A DNA stretch of 52,335 nucleotides, taken from positions 1-52,335 of the forward strand of contig JAFUUE010000025.1 of the NCBI GenBank assembly GCA_017483945.1. Reading direction: 5' to 3'. A program made the position numbers and the translations under genes. The notes beneath the pieces were generated by a model. The model saw only the letters and a list, made by a program, of their open reading frames with translations, was not told where the DNA came from and did not search any database. This DNA is from Paludibacteraceae bacterium. Lineage in GTDB: Bacteria > Bacteroidota > Bacteroidia > Bacteroidales > Paludibacteraceae. Each line of letters begins with the position of its first letter. Positions within the stretch are counted from its first letter, which is position 1. Shown piece after piece: positions 1-9,808 of the stretch.

Positions 1-48
1 GTGGTTCTTAGAGATTCTTAGTTGTCCTTAGTCATTCACTGAGGCCCG
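1..48. repeat. Left copy of a 48-bp dispersed inverted repeat
   Basis: This stretch is the reverse complement of 13176-13223 with one mismatch in 48 positions. It has an internal period of about 10 bp, built on the word TTCTTAG/TCCTTAG. The window starts inside it, so it may extend leftwards. No coding sequence is recognisable. Confidence 0.85.
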
Positions 49-471
49 TCGGTGTCCTTACGTTGGGGTTAGTGGCGGAGGGGGGGTGTGAGTGGGGGTG
101 TGGAGGGGTGATGTTAAAAATAGGTGCAAAAAACTCGTATTCTTGCACATAGGATGTGTAGAAAACTTTTTTTGGCAATATGCTTGCGGGAGTGTTTTTT
201 TTGTCGTACCTTTGCAATCGCGTTAGCTTCAAAATCGGGTATTAGGAGAGTATCCTCTTCTTGTTCGGCACAAGCGTGGCACGCGAATGCGACTTGCTGT
301 CGAACAACGAAAGAAGTGAACTTTTTGTTGAAAGCGCGCATGCTGAAAGCAGAAAGTGCATGCTTTAACACCCCTAATTATTTACCATTTGGTCATTTAC
401 CATTTACCATTTGAGCCGGTGGAATTGAAAAATTAAGCTATTAGTACAACATACTTAACCTATAACATTTT
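49..471 (+). other. nrdD upstream region: G-rich stretch and long leader
   Basis: This gap carries no believable gene. Positions 66-118 are G-rich, with loosely repeated GGGGTGTG words. A promoter lies near 184-214, so the transcript would start near 220 and carry a leader of about 250 nt before nrdD. The leader holds three close copies of the word TTTACCATTT around 378-412. I recognise no riboswitch in it, although the length suggests control at the RNA level. Confidence 0.5.
184..214 (+). promoter_or_regulatory. Bacteroidetes-type promoter for nrdDG
   Basis: TTG at 184-186 and TACCTTTG at 207-214 are separated by exactly 20 bp, matching the -33/-7 pattern of the primary sigma factor in this phylum. 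Confidence 0.7.
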
Positions 472-2568
472 ATGGACACTTACATTGTCAAGCGCGATGG
501 CTCCCATGAGGTATTTGCCATCGACAAAATCAAAGATGCGATAGCCAAGAGTTTTCTTGCTACGGGCTCGTTCGCGACGGAAGAGGCACTGACCTCTATT
601 TTAGGCCATCTGCGCATCCACAGCGGTATAACAGTTGAGGAGATTCAGAATCAAGTGGAAGTGGCGCTGATGCAGGAGGGTTATTATCATGTGGCGAAGA
701 CGTATATGCTCTACCGCGCGCGTCATCAAGAGGACCGCGAGACTCAGGCCAAGTTGACCTTCCTGACCAACTATGCGGCCGCCAAGAACGCCGCCGAGGG
801 CAGTAAGTACGACGCCAATGCGAACGTGGAGCACAAGAACATCGCGACGCTCATCGGCGAGTTGCCGAAGAGCAACTTCATCCGTCTGAACCGCCGTCTG
901 CTGACAGACCGTATCAAGCAGATGTACGGCAAGGAGTTGGCGGACCGTTATATCTCGCTCCTGCAGCAGCATTTTATCTACAAGAACGACGAGACGAGTC
1001 TGGCGAACTACTGCGCCAGCATCACGATGTACCCGTGGCTGCTCGGCGGGACGAAGTCCATCGGCGGTAACGCGACCCAGCCGACGAACCTCAAGTCGTT
1101 CTGCGGCGGTTTCATCAACATGGTATTCATGGTGTCGTCGATGTTGTCAGGCGCGTGCGCTACGCCCGAGTTCCTGATGTACATGAACTACTTCATCGGC
1201 TTGGAGTACGGCAAGGACTATTGGAAGCATGCGGACGATGTGGTGGACCTGAGCTTGCGCAAGCGCACGATTGACCGGGTCATCACGGACTGCTTCCAGC
1301 AGGTGGTATATAGCATCAACCAGCCGACGGGTGCGCGTAACTACCAGTCGGTGTTCTGGAACATCAGTTACTACGACCGCTACTATTTTGAGTCGCTCTT
1401 TGGTGAATTCATGTTCCCCGATGGCAGCAAGCCTGACTGGGACGGTCTGAACTGGCTTCAGAAGCGCTTCATGAAATGGTTCAACGCAGAGCGTCTGCGC
1501 ACGGTGCTGACGTTCCCTGTGGAGACGATGGCGTTGCTGGCGGAGAACGGCGATGTGAAGGACAAGGAGTACGGTGATTTCACGGCGGAGATGTATGCCG
1601 AAGGGCACTCTTTCTTCACCTATATCAGCGACAACGCGGACTCGCTGTCGAGCTGCTGCCGTCTGCGTAACGAGATTACGGACAACGGGTTCAGCTACAC
1701 GCTGGGTGCCGGCGGTGTAAGTACCGGTTCGAAGTCGGTGCTGACCATCAACCTCAACCGCTCAATCCAGTACGCCGTACGCAACAACATCCCGTACCTG
1801 GCTTATGTAGAGGAAGTGGTGGACCTGATGCACAAGGTACAGTTGGCCTACAACGAGAACCTGCTGGAGTTGCAGAAGAAAGGTCTGCTCCCGCTGTTCG
1901 ACGCCGGCTACATCAATATCGGGCGTCAGTACCTGACTATCGGTGTGAACGGACTGGTGGAGGCCGCGGAGTTCCTCGGCATGCAGATTACGGACAACGA
2001 GGAGTACGCGACCTTCGTGCAGGACGTGCTCGGCGTTATCGAGAAGCTCAACAAGCAATACCGCACCAAGACCGTCATGTTCAACTGCGAGATGATTCCT
2101 GCAGAGAACGTGGGTGTTAAGCACGCCAAGTGGGACAAGGAGGACGGCTATGCCGTGCCGCGCGACTGCTACAACAGCTATTTCTACAAGGTAGAGGACA
2201 CGAGCATCAACGTGATAGACAAGTTCCGTCTGCACGGGCGCAAGTATATCGAGCACCTGACCGGCGGTTCGGCACTGCACTGCAACCTGGAGGAGCACCT
2301 GAGCAAAGAGCAGTACCGCCAGTTGCTGCGCATCGCCGCCCAAGAGGGATGCAACTACTTCACCTTCAACATCCCGAACACGGTATGTAACGACTGCGGT
2401 CATATCGACAAGCGGTACCTGAAGGCCTGCCCCAAGTGCGGCAGTGAGAACTTGGACTACCTGACCCGTATCATCGGTTACATGAAGCGCGTGAGCAACT
2501 TCAGCGCCGCCCGTCAAGTAGAGGCAGCCAAGCGCTACTATGCCGACGGCGAATGCGTCAAAGCATGA
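472..2568 (+). CDS. nrdD: Anaerobic ribonucleoside-triphosphate reductase
   Basis: This is the oxygen-sensitive class III reductase that makes deoxyribonucleotides from NTPs using a glycyl radical. The 698-residue protein begins with an ATP-cone domain (about 1-90). A cysteine pair in the SCCRL context (C395, C396) lies in the catalytic barrel. The C-terminus has four zinc-type cysteines (C639, C642, C653, C656) followed by the glycyl-radical motif RIIGYM with G669. Length and motif order are normal for the family. The downstream activase gene nrdG overlaps it by 4 bp, so the two are co-translated. The ATP-cone implies allosteric control by ATP/dATP. The gene indicates anaerobic growth. Confidence 0.96.
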   Translation: MDTYIVKRDGSHEVFAIDKIKDAIAKSFLATGSFATEEALTSILGHLRIHSGITVEEIQNQVEVALMQEGYYHVAKTYMLYRARHQEDRETQAKLTFLTNYAAAKNAAEGSKYDANANVEHKNIATLIGELPKSNFIRLNRRLLTDRIKQMYGKELADRYISLLQQHFIYKNDETSLANYCASITMYPWLLGGTKSIGGNATQPTNLKSFCGGFINMVFMVSSMLSGACATPEFLMYMNYFIGLEYGKDYWKHADDVVDLSLRKRTIDRVITDCFQQVVYSINQPTGARNYQSVFWNISYYDRYYFESLFGEFMFPDGSKPDWDGLNWLQKRFMKWFNAERLRTVLTFPVETMALLAENGDVKDKEYGDFTAEMYAEGHSFFTYISDNADSLSSCCRLRNEITDNGFSYTLGAGGVSTGSKSVLTINLNRSIQYAVRNNIPYLAYVEEVVDLMHKVQLAYNENLLELQKKGLLPLFDAGYINIGRQYLTIGVNGLVEAAEFLGMQITDNEEYATFVQDVLGVIEKLNKQYRTKTVMFNCEMIPAENVGVKHAKWDKEDGYAVPRDCYNSYFYKVEDTSINVIDKFRLHGRKYIEHLTGGSALHCNLEEHLSKEQYRQLLRIAAQEGCNYFTFNIPNTVCNDCGHIDKRYLKACPKCGSENLDYLTRIIGYMKRVSNFSAARQVEAAKRYYADGECVKA

Positions 2569-3029
2569 TGAAGTTTGCATCCTATGACATAGTCTTTCAG
2601 GAGGTTCCGGGTGAAGTGACATTGGCAGTCAATATCACGGGCTGCCCCAATCGCTGCCCCGGTTGTCACAGCCCTCACCTATGGGCAGACGACGGAATAG
2701 AACTGGACAAGCAGGCTCTGACGGGCCTGCTTGCTGACTATGGGCGGGGGGTGACGTGCGTGGCCCTGATGGGCGGTGACGCCACCCCCGGCGAGGTCTA
2801 TGAACTGGCCCAATGGATTAAGCAACAGGGGTATAAGTCGGCGTGGTACTCCGGCCGGGACAAGTTGCCGGGCGACTGCCCGACCGGTCGGTTTGACTAT
2901 ATCAAGGTGGGTCCCTACATCGAGCACCTGGGCGGACTGAAGTCGCCCACGACCAACCAGCGGATGTACCACGTCGCGGCGGACGGGACGCTGGAGGACA
3001 TAACGTACAAACTACAAACACACAGATAA
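2565..3029 (+). CDS. nrdG: Anaerobic ribonucleotide reductase activating protein
   Basis: This is the radical-SAM activase that places the glycyl radical on NrdD. The 154-residue protein carries the cluster motif CPNRCPGC (CxxxCxxC) about 27-34 residues from the start, and a GGDA sequence near residue 66 typical of SAM binding. I chose the ATG at 2565 because it forms an ATGA overlap with the nrdD stop. An in-frame ATG at 2553 would overlap more, and ATG 2568 is the other alternative. It is a short NrdG type without extra domains. The next gene starts 1 bp after its stop, so a three-gene transcript is likely. Confidence 0.94.
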   Translation: MMKFASYDIVFQEVPGEVTLAVNITGCPNRCPGCHSPHLWADDGIELDKQALTGLLADYGRGVTCVALMGGDATPGEVYELAQWIKQQGYKSAWYSGRDKLPGDCPTGRFDYIKVGPYIEHLGGLKSPTTNQRMYHVAADGTLEDITYKLQTHR

Positions 3030-3030
3030 T

Positions 3031-4698
3031 ATGGATTTTCTGACGGATTTATTTATTCGGCCGGGCATCACCCAGACGCTCCTGCTGCTCACTCTGACCA
3101 TTGCGCTCGGACTGTTCTGCAGCGAGAAGCTCAAGATCAAGCAGTTCGGGCTCGGCGTGACGTGGATACTGTTTGCCGGTATTCTGATTTCCGCCCTTGG
3201 GGCGCAGGTTGATACCAAGGTGGCCGGCTTTGCCAAAGACTTCGGACTGATACTGTTCGTGTACAGTATCGGTTTGCAGGTCGGTCCCTCGTTCTTCTCC
3301 TCGCTGGGTCAAGGCGGACTGCGGCTGAACCTGCTGGCGGCTTCGGTGGTGGTGCTGGGCTGCTTGTGCACGGTGGTGCTGCACTTCATCACGGGTGTGG
3401 ATATGGCAACGATGGTAGGCGTCATGTCCGGCGCCGTGACCAATACGCCTTCTCTCGGTGCTGCGCAGCAGGCTTTTGCGGACCTGTTCGGCGAGGCTAA
3501 TCCGACGATAGCCACGGGCTATGCCGTTGCGTACCCGCTGGGCGTTATCGGCATCATCCTGAGCATCGCGGCTATCCGCTGGATAGGGCGTGTGAGCCTG
3601 AAGGATGAGGAGCAGAAGCTGCAGGAGACCGAGCAGAAGACCGCGCAGCCCGTGTGCGTGGATATCCAGCTCGATAACCCGCGTATCATGGATATCACGG
3701 CGCAGGAACTCAAGCGCTTGTGTCCGGTTGAGTTCGTGCTGTCACGCGTTATCCACGCGAACGGTGAGGACGAGATAGTGGACGAACAGACCCGCTTCGG
3801 GTCGGGCGACACCATTCGCGTGCTGGTGCTGCCCGAGCACTTGCCGACACTGGAGCTGCTCGGCAATGCCAAGGAGCATAAACTGCGCTCGAACGAGGAC
3901 TCCCAGCACCTGATATCCAGACGTATCGTAGTGACCAAGCCCGAATGGAACGGCAAGCGCATCGGTAACATCGACCTGCGCGGCAAGTACCATGTCACAC
4001 TCACACGTGTCAACCGTGCGGGTATAGACCTGTTGGCTACTCCGAACCTGGTGCTGCAACTGGGTGACCGCATCGTGGTGGTGGGCGACAAGGACGACGT
4101 GCAACGCGTGGGTGACATCTTCGGCAACGAGTTGAAGCGGCTGGATGTGCCTAACCTGCTGCCTATCTTCCTCGGTATCGGACTCGGTATCATATTGGGT
4201 ATGTTGCCGTTGCCTATACCGGGCATGTCGCAGCAGTTCAAGTTGGGTCTGGCCGGTGGTGCACTGATTGTGGCGCTGCTCATCGGCCGTTTCGGTCCCT
4301 ACTACCGTCTGGTGACTTTTGCGACCACTTCGGCCAACCGCATGCTGCGCGAGGTCGGCCTGGCTCTGTTCCTGGCAGCGGTCGGTCTCGGTGCCGGTTC
4401 GACCTTCATCCCGACCATCATGGACGGCGGTTACATGTGGATATTATACGGATTCCTGATAACGGTAGTGCCGCTGTTGCTGGTTGGTTTTGTGGGGTAT
4501 AAGCTGATGCATATCAACTATTTCACGATAGCCGGCATGCTCTCGGGTTCGATGACCGACCCTCCGGCACTGGCTTATTCGTCCGCGCTGAGCGACAACA
4601 ACGACCAGGCCTCAGTCGCCTATGCGACGGTCTATCCGCTGACGATGTTCCTCCGCGTGATGGCGGGTCAGTTGATGATTATCCTCGCTTGTTCATAA
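3031..4698 (+). CDS. AspT/YidE/YbjL-family membrane transporter
   Basis: This is a predicted inner-membrane transporter of 555 residues. It has about five hydrophobic segments at the N-terminus (1-185), two RCK_C (TrkA-C) domains in the middle (about 200-375), and a second block of membrane segments (about 380-555). That duplicated layout is typical of the AspT/YidE/YbjL group. AspT itself exchanges aspartate and alanine; the substrate here cannot be read from the sequence. RCK_C domains usually bind small ligands and gate transport. The gene directly follows nrdG (1-bp gap), but a functional tie to nucleotide reduction is not evident. Confidence 0.85.
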   Translation: MDFLTDLFIRPGITQTLLLLTLTIALGLFCSEKLKIKQFGLGVTWILFAGILISALGAQVDTKVAGFAKDFGLILFVYSIGLQVGPSFFSSLGQGGLRLNLLAASVVVLGCLCTVVLHFITGVDMATMVGVMSGAVTNTPSLGAAQQAFADLFGEANPTIATGYAVAYPLGVIGIILSIAAIRWIGRVSLKDEEQKLQETEQKTAQPVCVDIQLDNPRIMDITAQELKRLCPVEFVLSRVIHANGEDEIVDEQTRFGSGDTIRVLVLPEHLPTLELLGNAKEHKLRSNEDSQHLISRRIVVTKPEWNGKRIGNIDLRGKYHVTLTRVNRAGIDLLATPNLVLQLGDRIVVVGDKDDVQRVGDIFGNELKRLDVPNLLPIFLGIGLGIILGMLPLPIPGMSQQFKLGLAGGALIVALLIGRFGPYYRLVTFATTSANRMLREVGLALFLAAVGLGAGSTFIPTIMDGGYMWILYGFLITVVPLLLVGFVGYKLMHINYFTIAGMLSGSMTDPPALAYSSALSDNNDQASVAYATVYPLTMFLRVMAGQLMIILACS

Positions 4699-4748
4699 GT
4701 CGGTAGGGGCGCGGTCTGTGGCCTGCAGAGGCGCGGCTGATGCCGCGT

Positions 4749-4772
4749 TCGCGGGCGAGCCGCCCGCGTCCC
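4749..4772. repeat. 24-bp GC-rich hairpin block, copy A
   Basis: The arms CGCGGGC (4750-4756) and GCCCGCG (4762-4768) flank a 5-nt loop. The whole 24-bp block is the exact reverse complement of 50318-50341. A second block at 4709-4723 (GCGCGGTCTGTGGCC) is the reverse complement of 50411-50425. There is no T-tract, so this is not a canonical terminator. Confidence 0.85.
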
Positions 4773-4847
4773 AGGTGGCAATCGTGGCCTATTCGGGCGG
4801 GTCAGGTAACGGTCAGGTAACGGGTGCGTTCAGCGAGGGGTTCCCAA

Positions 4848-4909
4848 AGCTGACCCGAAGCTGACCCGAAGCTGACCCGAAGCTGACCCGAAGCTGACCC
4901 GAAGCTGAG
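4848..4909. repeat. 11-bp tandem repeat array (five units plus a partial)
   Basis: Five exact copies of AGCTGACCCGA run from 4848 to 4902, followed by a 7-bp partial unit. The array is non-coding. It sits between related 11-bp-period words on both sides. Confidence 0.9.
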
Positions 4910-5036
4910 AGACGGAAAAGGCTGACTTTCAGGGTGCTGAATGGGTCAGGTCTGTTCCAGGTCTGTTCCAGGTCCGTTAGGGGGGCTGAGTTTGAGCCGG
5001 TTAGCGCATGTTTTTCCAAAAAAAATGCGCCAAGTG

Positions 5037-5067
5037 TTGCGGCATTGGAAAAGATTTTGTAACTTTG
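5037..5067 (+). promoter_or_regulatory. Promoter for the glycoside hydrolase cluster
   Basis: TTG at 5037-5039 and TAACTTTG at 5060-5067 are spaced 20 bp apart. The predicted start near 5074 leaves a leader of roughly 80 nt. Confidence 0.75.
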
Positions 5068-5155
5068 CAGGACATAAGCGCTGTACGCCCCGGAGAACGT
5101 CGGGAAAGCGTCGGCCTGAGAAGAAGAACACATAAAACCCTAAAAAACCATTACC

Positions 5156-7303
5156 ATGAAACGTTCTATTCTGCTACCTTTGGGCATCGCATGCACGGTT
5201 GCACTGTGCCTGTCAAGTTGCGGTAATTCTACCCAAGTAAGTATGCGTCAGGTTGTTACAGGCGAGCCCATCATGCCTGCCCTGATGGGTGCCGACTCCA
5301 CGCACGTTGTTTTCACGGACTATGTTCCGTCGCTGGTCAAGGGAGGCTTTGACCAAGTATGGATAGACAATCTGAACTGCTCGGAATATGTTGAGCGTGT
5401 GGATATTGCCAACGACATGATAGCCGAGCCGGATGCCGCTCCGCGTGTGCATCTGCTGTCTTTCAATCGCGGTTCGGACTGGGTGTCCGTGCCGGTTCTG
5501 CCCCATTGCGCCCGTCAGCAGGGTCTGTACACCTGCGGCGCCGATGCAGACCATATCTACCTGAGTTTCAAGAATCAGCCTGCTTATGTCAACTGGACCA
5601 TGTTCTGGCAGAACAGCTGTATCGAGTTCGAGCAGCCGACCGCTCCGGCCGAATCGGGCATGTGGGTACTCCCCTTCCCCGCCGAAGCGCGCGGGCACCA
5701 GGGCCGCTCCTATATCCGCATCTACGCGACCGACTCGGATGTGCTGTACAACGACGTGCTCATTCCTCTGCAAGACGGCGCGGTAGTGACCGATGCGTCG
5801 CAGTTGACCCGCCACGATGCGCAGGCACAGGTGCTCTACTCGCTGATGGTGGACCGTTTCATGAACGGCAACACGGCCAATGATGCCAAACTGAACGACC
5901 CCGAAGTGCTGGATATCGTTGACTACCAAGGCGGTGACTTCGCCGGTATCACGCAGAAGATAGAGGCGGGCTTCTTTGACGAACTGGGTGTGAATACACT
6001 GTGGATAAGTCCTATCACGCAGAACCCGTGGGACGCATGGGGCCGCTACGACTTCGAGTCTGCGGGCACGGCCGACGACGGGACGCCGCTCTACAAGAAC
6101 AAATACGACCCGACACGCCCCTATTCGCGCTTCTCCGGCTACCACGGCTACTGGCCTATCTATGCCACACGCGTGGACAAGCGCTTCGGAACGGACGAGG
6201 AACTCCGCACGTTACTCGCTACGGCGCATGCGCACCAACTGAATGTTATCCTGGACTATGTGGCCAACCACATGCATATCAACTCGCCGACGCTGCAGGC
6301 ACATCCCGACTGGATGACCGACAGCATCCTGCCTGACGGCCGTCGCAACTTCGAGTTGTGGGACGAAGCCCGTCTGACAACATGGTTCGACCGGCATATC
6401 CCGTCGCTGGACCTGGAGCGCGAGGACGTCTATGAGCCGATGACCGACTCGGCCCTGTACTGGCTGCAACAGTTTGATTTTGACGGCTTCCGCCACGATG
6501 CATGCAAGCATATCCCCGAGGTCTATTGGCGCACCCTGACGCAGAAGATGAAGACCCGCTACCCGAACCGCCCGCTGTGGATGATAGGCGAGACCTACGG
6601 CAGTCCGGAGCTTATCGGCTCGTACGTGAAGAGCGGCATGCTGAATGCCCAGTTCGACTTCAACGTCTATTTCACCGCCATCAACGCCCTGGGCGACGAG
6701 GGTAACATGCGCGACATCAACCGCGTGGTGCTGGAGAGCCTCGGCGCGTATGGTTCGCACCACACCATGGGCAATATCACCGGCAACCACGACCAGATAC
6801 GTTTTATCTCGCTGGCGGGCGGCGACCTGACCGAGCGCGAGCGTTACTACAACAACGGCAAGGAAGCCGGTTGGACCCGCGACGTGACCGTTGGTGACAC
6901 GGCCAAGGCCTACAAAGTGGCGCTGCTGCTGCATGTGCTCAACCTGACCATCCCCGGCGTGCCCTGCATCTACCAGGGTGACGAATACGGACAGAGTGGC
7001 GCGAATGACCCCGACAACCGCCATATGATGCGCTTCGACGGTTATAACGAGCACGAAACTGCCCTGCGCGCAGAAGTGCAGCAACTCATCGCAATGCGTC
7101 GCAGCAGCCTGCCGCTGCTCTACGGCGAGTACATCCCCATCTATGCCGACGAGGACATACTGGCCTATGAGCGCGTCTATATGGGCGAGAAAGTGACCGT
7201 GGCGCTCAACAGTTCGGACAAGGAACAGGACAGCCCGCTGGGCAAACTGGCGCCCTACAGCTACCGCATCGAGCAGGCGGCTGTAGCACACAACGCAGAA
7301 TAA
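5156..7303 (+). CDS. GH13 alpha-amylase family lipoprotein (large)
   Basis: This is a predicted surface or periplasmic enzyme cleaving alpha-glucans. A lipoprotein signal ends at C22 (LSSC). Residues of about 30-220 form an N-terminal beta-type module, probably carbohydrate binding. The GH13 catalytic barrel then shows the conserved regions in order: DYVANH, GFRHDA with nucleophile D448, IGET with acid/base E479, and GNHD with D546. A short C-terminal domain closes the 715-residue chain. It resembles neopullulanase/cyclomaltodextrinase-like GH13 proteins in layout, but the exact specificity is not readable. It is the first gene of a cluster with a GH2 enzyme (24-bp gap) and a second GH13. No SusC/SusD pair is adjacent. 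Confidence 0.9.
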   Translation: MKRSILLPLGIACTVALCLSSCGNSTQVSMRQVVTGEPIMPALMGADSTHVVFTDYVPSLVKGGFDQVWIDNLNCSEYVERVDIANDMIAEPDAAPRVHLLSFNRGSDWVSVPVLPHCARQQGLYTCGADADHIYLSFKNQPAYVNWTMFWQNSCIEFEQPTAPAESGMWVLPFPAEARGHQGRSYIRIYATDSDVLYNDVLIPLQDGAVVTDASQLTRHDAQAQVLYSLMVDRFMNGNTANDAKLNDPEVLDIVDYQGGDFAGITQKIEAGFFDELGVNTLWISPITQNPWDAWGRYDFESAGTADDGTPLYKNKYDPTRPYSRFSGYHGYWPIYATRVDKRFGTDEELRTLLATAHAHQLNVILDYVANHMHINSPTLQAHPDWMTDSILPDGRRNFELWDEARLTTWFDRHIPSLDLEREDVYEPMTDSALYWLQQFDFDGFRHDACKHIPEVYWRTLTQKMKTRYPNRPLWMIGETYGSPELIGSYVKSGMLNAQFDFNVYFTAINALGDEGNMRDINRVVLESLGAYGSHHTMGNITGNHDQIRFISLAGGDLTERERYYNNGKEAGWTRDVTVGDTAKAYKVALLLHVLNLTIPGVPCIYQGDEYGQSGANDPDNRHMMRFDGYNEHETALRAEVQQLIAMRRSSLPLLYGEYIPIYADEDILAYERVYMGEKVTVALNSSDKEQDSPLGKLAPYSYRIEQAAVAHNAE

Positions 7304-7327
7304 CATCCAACTCTATACTCTACACAC

Positions 7328-9790
7328 ATGCTGAAGACTATCTTACTGACTATCACCACCCTACTGAGCCAATGGCAGTTCGCCCCGGAGCAGGAGGCAC
7401 ATCAGATGCCTGCTCCCGACGCGCCTGTCTGGCAGGAGGTGCGCATCCCGCACGACTGGGCCATCACCACACCGTTTGACCGGCAGAACGACCTGCAGGA
7501 AGTGGCTGTCGTTCAGAACGGAGAGACCACTGCTACCGCCAAGACCGGCCGTAGCGGCGGCCTGAACTGGATGGGAGCGGCGTGGTATCGTTGCACCCTG
7601 CCTGCGGCTCTGCTGCGTGATACGAGTAGGATATACACCTTATATATAGACGGCGCCATGTCACATGCGCGCGTCTATGCCGACGGCCGGCCGGTCGGCG
7701 GCTGGGAGTACGGGTACAACGCCTTCGAGGTGGACCTGACACAGGCCGTTCGGCGCAAGGCTCCCGGACAGGACATAACGCTGGCTATCCGATTGGAGAA
7801 CTTCCCCGAAGCCAGTCGCTGGTATCCGGGTGCAGGTCTCTATCGCACTGTCAGTCTGCGCAGTAGCCACCGCACCCACATCCCGCTATGGGGCGTATGC
7901 GTGCGCACGCCTGAGGTGAGTGAGCAACAGGCACTGGTCACATGCGATATCGAAGTGGCTCATCCTGTGGCGGGGATGCAGGTGGAGACACATATCTACC
8001 GCGACGGGCGGCATGTAGCCTCCGCTCCTGGACGTTTTGCACAGGTCCGGGTTAACCGGCCTGCACTCTGGTCGCCTGAGAATCCCGCTCTATACGAGGC
8101 ACATAGCCTTATCCTGAAAGACGGTGCCGTGTTGGACTCCTGCGTCACACGATTCGGCATACGCAGCATCTCCTATACCTTGGAGAAGGGTTTTGCCCTG
8201 AACGGACAGCCGCGTAAGTTCCGCGGCGTCTGCCTTCATCACGACCTCGGTCCGCTGGGTGTGGCCGTCTATCCGGACGCCATTCGGCACCAACTGACCC
8301 TACTCAAGGACATGGGCTGCGATGCGGTGCGGACGAGTCATAACATGCCTTGTAGCGAGCTGGTTGCGCTGTGCGAAGAGATGGGGCTCATGCTAATGAT
8401 AGAACCGTTCGACGAATGGACTCGCGCCAAATGCCGCAACGGATACACCAATTGGTTTGACCAATGGGCCGAGCGCGACATGACCAACATGATACGCCAT
8501 TTCCGCAACTCGCCCGCGCTCGTCATGTGGAGTATCGGCAACGAGGTCTGGGAGCAGACGCTGGAGGAGGGCAAACCCATCGCGGCATGGCTGCAGAACA
8601 TATGCCACCGCCTGGACCCGACACGTCCCGTCACCTGCGGCATGGACCAGGCCTACAGCGTCATACGGAACGGTTTTGCCAAGCAACTGGACATACCCGG
8701 CTTCAACTACCGCACGGGACGTTACCTCGAGGCGCACGACAGCCTGCCCGGCCAACTCATCCTCGGCAGCGAGACAGCATCCACCGTCTCCTCGCGCAAC
8801 ACCTACCATTTCCCCGTCGTCATCGCGCCGAACAACCTGCATGACGACATGCAGTCAACGGGTTACGACGTGGAGTACTGCCCGTGGTCGGGTCTGCCCG
8901 AGCAGGATTTTCAGTTGCAGGACGACTACGACTGGACTATCGGTCAGTTCGTCTGGACGGGCTTTGACTACCTGGGCGAACCGTCGCCCTACGACACGGA
9001 TGCGTGGCCGAGCCATAGCTCCTACTTCGGCATCATCGACTTAGCCTCGCTGCCCAAGGACCGCTACTACCTCTACCGCAGTCAGTGGAACAGCCATTCC
9101 CCCACCCTGCACATACTGCCCCACTGGACATGGCCCGGGTGCGAAGGACAAGTGACGCCCGTCTATGTCTATACCTCCTACCCCGAGGCCGAGCTCTTCG
9201 TCAACGGGCAGAGCCAAGGGCGCTTGCGTTTTGCTACGCCCGAGGAGACTGAGCGGTTGCGCAAGGGCGAAGTCATCCCCGGCGTGAGCCGCATGCCCGA
9301 GGTCGGCACCTTTGACATACCCGACTGGGGCAGCGCGCCGCGGCCCGAACTGCTGCCACGCTACCGGCTCATGTGGCACGACGTGACCTACCGGCCCGGC
9401 GAGATAACCGTTGTCGCCTATGACAAGAACGGGCGTCCGGCCGAACGGCAGACCCTCCGCACCGCCGGCAAGCCACACCACCTGCAGGCCACATGGGCCA
9501 ACCGCGACGAGCCCACGCAGGACAACCTGTGCTACCTGACCGTCAGCGTCGTGGACAAGGACGGCAACCTCTGTCCGCAGGCGGACAACAACATCATGAT
9601 ACAGGTGCAGAACGGCGAAGTCCTCGGCATGGCTAACGGCGACCCGACATGCCTCGACCCCTTCCAAACAGGCGACAGCATGCATGCCTTCCACGGGCAA
9701 TGCACCTTCATCGTCCGCCGAGCCGGCGATACACCCACACGCGTCATCCTCACCACGCCCAAAGTGCGCTCCTGCAGAATACTCTTATAA
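7328..9790 (+). CDS. GH2 family glycosidase (beta-galactosidase-like)
   Basis: This is a glycoside hydrolase of family 2, which typically removes terminal beta-galactosyl or similar residues. The 820-residue protein has a short hydrophobic leader (1-14), an N-terminal sugar-binding jelly-roll domain, an Ig-like domain, and a TIM barrel with WSIGNE (acid/base E406) and LGSE (likely nucleophile E482). C-terminal beta domains of the DUF4982/GH2-C type complete it. Substrate cannot be assigned: galactosidase, glucuronidase and mannosidase all share this fold, and the active-site residues favour galactosidase-like members only weakly. The export signal is short and uncertain. It lies between two GH13 amylases, 24 bp after one and 18 bp before the other, so all three are probably co-transcribed. 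Confidence 0.88.
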   Translation: MLKTILLTITTLLSQWQFAPEQEAHQMPAPDAPVWQEVRIPHDWAITTPFDRQNDLQEVAVVQNGETTATAKTGRSGGLNWMGAAWYRCTLPAALLRDTSRIYTLYIDGAMSHARVYADGRPVGGWEYGYNAFEVDLTQAVRRKAPGQDITLAIRLENFPEASRWYPGAGLYRTVSLRSSHRTHIPLWGVCVRTPEVSEQQALVTCDIEVAHPVAGMQVETHIYRDGRHVASAPGRFAQVRVNRPALWSPENPALYEAHSLILKDGAVLDSCVTRFGIRSISYTLEKGFALNGQPRKFRGVCLHHDLGPLGVAVYPDAIRHQLTLLKDMGCDAVRTSHNMPCSELVALCEEMGLMLMIEPFDEWTRAKCRNGYTNWFDQWAERDMTNMIRHFRNSPALVMWSIGNEVWEQTLEEGKPIAAWLQNICHRLDPTRPVTCGMDQAYSVIRNGFAKQLDIPGFNYRTGRYLEAHDSLPGQLILGSETASTVSSRNTYHFPVVIAPNNLHDDMQSTGYDVEYCPWSGLPEQDFQLQDDYDWTIGQFVWTGFDYLGEPSPYDTDAWPSHSSYFGIIDLASLPKDRYYLYRSQWNSHSPTLHILPHWTWPGCEGQVTPVYVYTSYPEAELFVNGQSQGRLRFATPEETERLRKGEVIPGVSRMPEVGTFDIPDWGSAPRPELLPRYRLMWHDVTYRPGEITVVAYDKNGRPAERQTLRTAGKPHHLQATWANRDEPTQDNLCYLTVSVVDKDGNLCPQADNNIMIQVQNGEVLGMANGDPTCLDPFQTGDSMHAFHGQCTFIVRRAGDTPTRVILTTPKVRSCRILL

Positions 9791-9808
9791 TCACCAAAAT
9801 AAACCACA

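Larger units (their letters stand above)
4699..5155 (+). other. Repeat-rich intergenic region upstream of the amylase cluster
   Basis: This gap carries no gene. In order it holds a 15-bp block at 4709-4723, a GC-rich hairpin at 4750-4768, and several 11-bp-period arrays. The arrays are GTCAGGTAACG words near 4801-4823, AGCTGACCCGA units at 4848-4909, and CAGGTCTGTTC units near 4943-4976. A promoter for the downstream operon follows at 5037-5067. Confidence 0.7.

Noticed and set aside
4941-5135. Small open frames over the amylase promoter region
   Set aside because: They are built on the 11-bp repeats and overlap the promoter; neither has a plausible start or family.
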